In this document: positions 62,901-64,000 of the stretch, in pieces | How positions within the stretch are numbered: position 1 is the stretch's first letter | How the letters are laid out: the number at the start of each line of letters is the position of its first letter | Assembly: GCA_013400155.1 (NCBI GenBank) | Contig: VXBM01001553.1 | Span: 1 to 64,000 of the forward strand | DNA: 64,000 nt | Origin: Helopsaltes ochotensis | Taxonomy: Eukaryota; Chordata; Aves; Passeriformes; Locustellidae | Reading direction: 5' to 3' | Made by a program: the position numbers and the translations under genes | Notes under the pieces: model-generated | What the model saw: only the letters and a program-made list of their open reading frames with translations | Databases searched by the model: none | Told to the model about the DNA's origin: nothing

Positions 62901-63427
62901 GGATAGGTTACCAAATAAGTACTGCTAGGGACTTTTTAGTAACTTGCTTACTAAAAGAGATCTTTTCTATGCTTTAGAGTCAATGGGTCAGAATAGTGAT
63001 TGAACACAAATTTTAAATCTCATTACATATTGTAAGATTATTGTTTGGTCAAACTGACCAAAAATAGATGCTTGGAATTTATGAGAACCCATTTAACATC
63101 ATTGATACACTTGGGAATGTCAGCCTTGTGTTCATTTTGTGATACCAATGGTGAGGTTTTAGAGGTCTGGAGGTATATTCATTTCAGGACATTCTTCCAA
63201 AAATAAACCTCACAAGCATTAGTTTTTTTGGTAGGCCAGGGGGCTGTTTATTCCAGAACCTTATGAATTCTTGTCATGGTTTTCTCTCTCCCCTCTATTT
63301 CCAGCCAGGGGCAATGGTGCCTAAGAGCTCTTGTGAGAACTGTGTGTGCACGGATGAGCAGGATCCTGTGACACAGACCAACCGCATCCAGTGCCTCCCA
63401 GTGCAATGCCAAACTACCTGTCAGCAG
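26824..63427 (+). CDS. MUC5B: Ovomucin alpha-subunit-like gel-forming mucin (MUC5B of chicken), 43 exons, 3' end outside window
   Basis: Secreted multimerising glycoprotein; in chicken it is the ovomucin alpha subunit of egg white. Exons: 26824-26905, 28546-28801, 30211-30325, 31668-31755, 32647-32780, 33161-33386, 34196-34321, 35029-35146, 36376-36514, 37113-37214, 37427-37496, 37736-37873, gap-38541, 39398-39492, 41005-41131, 44095-44347, 45355-45407, 45789-45889, 46191-46342, 48073-48211, 48929-49039, 49462-49641, 50033-50269, 51158-51314, 51527-51655, 52085-52169, 52371-52408, 53438-53593, 54421-54486, 54803-54895, 55546-55787, 56300-56477, 57122-57372, 57811-57994, 58511-58703, 59352-59530, 60008-60077, 60232-60353, 60725-60756, 61193-61370, 61972-62076, 62693-62733, 63305-63427. 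All phases agree. The translation closely follows chicken ovomucin alpha as remembered. It has D1-D2-D'-D3-D4-VWC but no large PTS domain. The symbol follows chicken usage; true MUC5B orthology is not shown. Confidence 0.93.
26906..31667 (+). other. First three ovomucin introns, nothing recognised
   Basis: Introns 26906-28545, 28802-30210 and 30326-31667 are 1.3-1.6 kb each. A 12-base A run ends near 28487. No coding exon or mobile element is recognisable. First introns often hold enhancers, but no specific site can be supported here. Confidence 0.55.
28546..31755 (+). other. MUC5B: Ovomucin D1 von Willebrand type D domain (exons 2-4)
   Basis: Exons 28546-28801, 30211-30325 and 31668-31755 (residues about 28-180) open with CATWGNFHFHTFDHVKFTF and pass VFASHCNDSYQDFNI to KICGLCGNYDG. 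The CGLC motif is the CXXC typical of VWD domains, thought to take part in disulphide exchange during multimer assembly. In known gel-forming mucins, D1-D2 drive N-terminal multimerisation in the late secretory pathway. Confidence 0.92.
32647..35146 (+). other. MUC5B: Ovomucin D1 C8 and TIL modules (exons 5-8)
   Basis: Exons 32647-32780, 33161-33386, 34196-34321 and 35029-35146 (residues about 181-381) encode a C8 module (FGNCPRVVAFDDYIETCAEDMC then STLNQYSRDC, listed here as separate motifs) and a TIL module (QECPNNMEYMECGNSC, CTDGCFCPSG, CIPRDSCPCTFQGKVY). The last exon ends PCQNC and joins the TCKGGHWSC start of D2. Confidence 0.9.
32975..33080 (+). mobile_element. 3' end fragment of a CR1 LINE in ovomucin intron 5
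   Basis: The segment GATCCCTTCCAACTTGAATA followed by TTCTGTGACTCTG resembles the conserved 3' end of avian CR1 retrotransposons, which end in short ATTCTRTG-type repeats. The fragment is truncated at its 5' end, as is usual for CR1, and non-coding. Its left boundary is approximate. Confidence 0.75.
36376..38541 (+). other. MUC5B: Ovomucin D2 von Willebrand type D domain (exons 9-13, interrupted by gap)
   Basis: Exons 36376-36514, 37113-37214, 37427-37496, 37736-37873 and the visible part of exon 13 (38412-38541) encode D2, residues about 382-586. Landmarks are CHIDGGFHITTFDNKRFNFH, GNCHYVLAKNTDDT, ICSCGNIYMNNF and SITVDHSFQNRTS. Frame arithmetic needs a missing length of 2 modulo 3. The remembered chicken protein suggests 35 bases, encoding the CGLCG-type motif, so the exon start lies in the gap. 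Confidence 0.88.
38329..38411. other. Assembly gap of 83 N
   Basis: A run of 83 undetermined bases begins in intron 12 and covers the acceptor and first coding bases of ovomucin exon 13. The exon is readable from 38412 (DFRTVTGAVEDS) with an intact frame, so the loss is technical and not evidence of a broken gene. Confidence 0.97.
39398..45407 (+). other. MUC5B: Ovomucin D2 C8 and TIL modules (exons 14-17)
   Basis: Exons 39398-39492, 41005-41131, 44095-44347 and 45355-45407 (residues about 587-762) encode C8 (AQHWCALLSNTSSVFAACH, CMYDTCNAEKSE, STYSRDCASAG) and TIL-type segments (ECPETMVYNYSVKYCNQSC, GCACPEGTYLND, DDCPCYYKGKIV). Several N-glycosylation sequons are visible, including NTS, NYS and NQS. 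Confidence 0.9.
41132..44094 (+). other. Largest ovomucin intron (intron 15), nothing recognised
   Basis: This 2,963-base intron between exons 41005-41131 and 44095-44347 has canonical GTATGT and AAAG ends. I see no transposon, RNA gene or further exon in it, only AT-rich sequence with short homopolymers. Confidence 0.6.
45789..46342 (+). other. MUC5B: Ovomucin D' segment (exons 18-19)
   Basis: Exons 45789-45889 and 46191-46342 (residues about 763-846) encode a TIL/E-type pair: DCPAPMYYFNCSSAG, CQKSCKTQDMHC, TECVSGCMCPDGLVLDG and KDQCPCVHGGHFYKPGE. This is the usual position of D' between D2 and D3. Confidence 0.9.
47146..47722 (+). mobile_element. Solo LTR of an avian endogenous retrovirus in ovomucin intron 19
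   Basis: The segment opens with TGTGGTGGGTTGGCTTTGGC and closes near CATCTCAGCCAGACCCAAAG. Both ends, and internal stretches such as TTTTATTGCTGAGCAGAC, resemble an LTR that I remember as common in non-galliform bird genomes. Two AATAAA hexamers (47254-47259, 47268-47273) lie inside. There is no internal viral coding sequence, so this is a recombined solo LTR in the same orientation as the host gene. The right end is uncertain by about 10 bases, and I could not see a clear target-site duplication. Class (ERVL or ERVK) is not resolved. Confidence 0.75.
48073..50269 (+). other. MUC5B: Ovomucin D3 von Willebrand type D domain and start of C8 (exons 20-23)
   Basis: Exons 48073-48211, 48929-49039, 49462-49641 and 50033-50269 (residues about 847-1069) encode CTVYGNGHYMSFDGEEFDFL, DCDYILAQDFCPNN, the insertion KVDLRGGYIVIETNQ, then KVCGLCGDFDGRSRNDF and the C8 opening DLCADQPFKSALGQKHC. 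In known gel-forming mucins, D3 cysteines make the interchain bonds that link C-terminal dimers into polymers. Exons 21-23 are in phase 0 and contain no stop. Confidence 0.92.
51158..52408 (+). other. MUC5B: Ovomucin D3 C8 end and TIL/E modules (exons 24-27)
   Basis: Exons 51158-51314, 51527-51655, 52085-52169 and 52371-52408 (residues about 1070-1205) encode NPIPYYESCVSDFCGCDS, SCSRAGVCINWRTPAVC, PVFCDYYNPPDKHEWFYKPC, GCYPECSPDKPYFDEES and CDPKEKLCAEDSK. The 38-base exon 52371-52408 is confirmed by phase on both sides (2 in, 1 out). Confidence 0.88.
53438..55787 (+). other. MUC5B: Ovomucin linker between D3 and D4, in place of the mucin domain (exons 28-31)
   Basis: Exons 53438-53593, 54421-54486, 54803-54895 and 55546-55787 (residues about 1206-1391) occupy the position where other gel-forming mucins carry the PTS domain. 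Here it is about 186 residues of VWC-like cysteine patterns (CLCCHNGKTYTLNET, PCFCNDNGQLIQM) joined by short Ser/Thr/Pro stretches such as CRTPSTPAQ, VTSAPPSSEVATP and STPAPGVTNQLPAPTRTS. No CysD module and no tandem PTS repeat is present. Splice phases agree throughout. Confidence 0.87.
56300..56477 (+). other. MUC5B: Ovomucin cysteine-rich module before D4 (exon 32)
   Basis: The exon encodes FNETWNFGNCHTATCLGDG and ends DETGCCEISECQC. Position, phases (0 in, 1 out) and size match the MUC2 exon 6714-6888. The acceptor AATCAATAG is preceded by a long T and C tract. Confidence 0.88.
57122..58703 (+). other. MUC5B: Ovomucin D4 von Willebrand type D domain (exons 33-35)
   Basis: Exons 57122-57372, 57811-57994 and 58511-58703 (residues about 1451-1659) open with CSGWGNEHYVTFDGAYYHF and continue FWIHIDNYYC, ISYSRLAFYIKLPF and TMGLCGTCTNQ. 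The second exon is 184 bases, exactly as its MUC2 partner 8813-8996. GNEH at 57139-57150 replaces the GDPH present in MUC2, so Asp-Pro autocleavage is not possible at this motif. Confidence 0.92.
59340..59990. other. GC- and CpG-rich island over ovomucin exon 36 and its downstream intron
   Basis: From the start of exon 59352-59530 to about 59990, base composition rises sharply. I count about 27 CpG pairs in the first 190 bases, whereas the homologous MUC2 exon 9966-10144 has almost none. Long apparent open frames on both strands here are a by-product of few A/T-rich stop codons. Confidence 0.85.
59352..60353 (+). other. MUC5B: Ovomucin D4 C8 and TIL modules (exons 36-38)
   Basis: Exons 59352-59530, 60008-60077 and 60232-60353 (residues about 1660-1783) encode LTECHGAVPPQPYYEACVSS, QTYAALCGLQGVCLDW, SCPQDQVYRPCGEAKRNTC, GCYCPDGKILLNDHDG and ICVSVCG. 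The first exon is extremely rich in G, C and CpG, unlike the rest of the gene, but its phases (2 in, 1 out) and cysteine pattern are normal. Its acceptor is TTTGCGAAG at 59351. Confidence 0.88.
60725..63427 (+). other. MUC5B: Ovomucin von Willebrand C modules (exons 39-43)
   Basis: Exons 60725-60756, 61193-61370, 61972-62076, 62693-62733 and 63305-63427 (residues about 1784-1943) encode CTAQDGSVKQ, HDCQYCTCDEATLNISC, DPCCTETVCECDIKTC, DGCCPIFSC, PKGVCVSEGVEFK and CENCVCTDEQ. Sizes 32, 178, 105, 41 and 123 parallel MUC2 exons of 32, 175, 105, 41 and 123. By that comparison the remaining VWC and cystine-knot exons lie beyond 64000. Confidence 0.9.
62835..62905 (+). mobile_element. Possible old CR1 3' end in ovomucin intron 42
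   Basis: CTCCCTCCCAACC followed by CACTCTGTGATTCTA resembles a CR1 terminus. It is short and diverged, and its left boundary cannot be set by eye. Confidence 0.45.
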
Positions 63428-64000
63428 GTCAGCACCTCCTTGGCCACAATGGCTGATGAGTTGAAACAGGGACAGTGCAACTGCTTTATCTGTGCAACAC
63501 AGCGGGATAGACTCTTCTATTACTTGTTTTGTAAAGTCCTTTGTAGAATGCTGGTTATTTTTGCTCCAGCAAATTTAAGAGGTCACCCTTGGAAAGGTGC
63601 CCTGAGGGGAAATTATTGCAAACCTGTTAAAGTCTGACTGCTGAAAGATGTTTGTGCCGTTCTGTTGATGTTGTCCATTGTCAGCTCGTGAATGAAGATT
63701 GAGAGGAAACTGCACAGTGATTTGTATGTTTTCCAGACACTGTCACTTGTGGGCGGGGAATGCTCAGTTACTTCTCCGTACTTGTGCGAATCAGCACTCA
63801 AGTTGTTCAGTCTGCTACAGAATATAAGCAGGGTGGTTGCTTTTCCGTTCATGCCCAGATAAGGACACATGCACCACCAATGCTAAAAATGGACAAAACT
63901 TTTCATTACACTTTTTCCTGAAGCCAGCCCCACCCACCGCCACCAGAGGACCAATGGACACCCAAAACACAGGGGAGAAAATCTTTGCATGTATGATAGC
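63428..64000 (+). other. Ovomucin intron 43, truncated by the window end
   Basis: The donor GTCAGC follows CAG at 63427. No exon or element is recognised to the end of the window. The next expected exon corresponds to MUC2 14391-14489. Confidence 0.6.

Overview
The window is vertebrate nuclear DNA: short exons with GT/AG splice sites and consistent phases, separated by AT-rich introns. It is most likely from a bird. It holds two gel-forming mucin genes in tandem on the + strand. The encoded proteins match, as I remember them, MUC2 and the chicken egg-white protein ovomucin alpha subunit (listed as MUC5B in chicken). CR1-like retrotransposon ends and an avian-type solo LTR support a bird, and the divergence from remembered chicken sequence suggests a species other than chicken. 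No database search was possible.

Region 1 (1-17752): the 3' part of MUC2. It starts inside the Pro/Thr/Ser-rich (PTS) mucin domain. That domain is encoded by four small phase-1/phase-1 exons lying in a tandem repeat of about 1.2-1.3 kb, plus one 809-base PTS exon. Seventeen exons follow, encoding a cysteine-rich module, the D4 assembly (VWD with a GDPH motif, C8, TIL), von Willebrand C modules and a C-terminal cystine knot. The stop codon is at 17750-17752 and a probable ATTAAA poly(A) signal at 17974-17979.

Region 2 (about 18000-26750): about 9 kb of intergenic DNA in which I recognise no gene.

Region 3 (26751-64000): a TATA box, a short leader with an overlapping upstream ORF, and 43 exons of the ovomucin-alpha-like gene. 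The order is signal peptide, D1, D2, D', D3, a short linker in place of the large mucin domain, a cysteine-rich module, D4 and VWC modules. The last exons, including the cystine knot, lie beyond the window. An 83-base assembly gap (38329-38411) hides the start of one D2 exon. About 1,943 codons are accounted for if about 35 coding bases lie in the gap.

Both products are secreted multimerising glycoproteins. In the known family, C-terminal cystine knots dimerise the chains in the ER and N-terminal D assemblies link the dimers later. The 3' exons of the two genes match closely in size and phase, so they are paralogues by tandem duplication. They differ in three visible ways: MUC2 has a long PTS domain and ovomucin has almost none; MUC2 has GDPH in D4 and ovomucin has GNEH; and one ovomucin D4 exon sits in a dense CpG island. 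I found no sign of an entirely new kind of system. The points worth follow-up are listed as findings.
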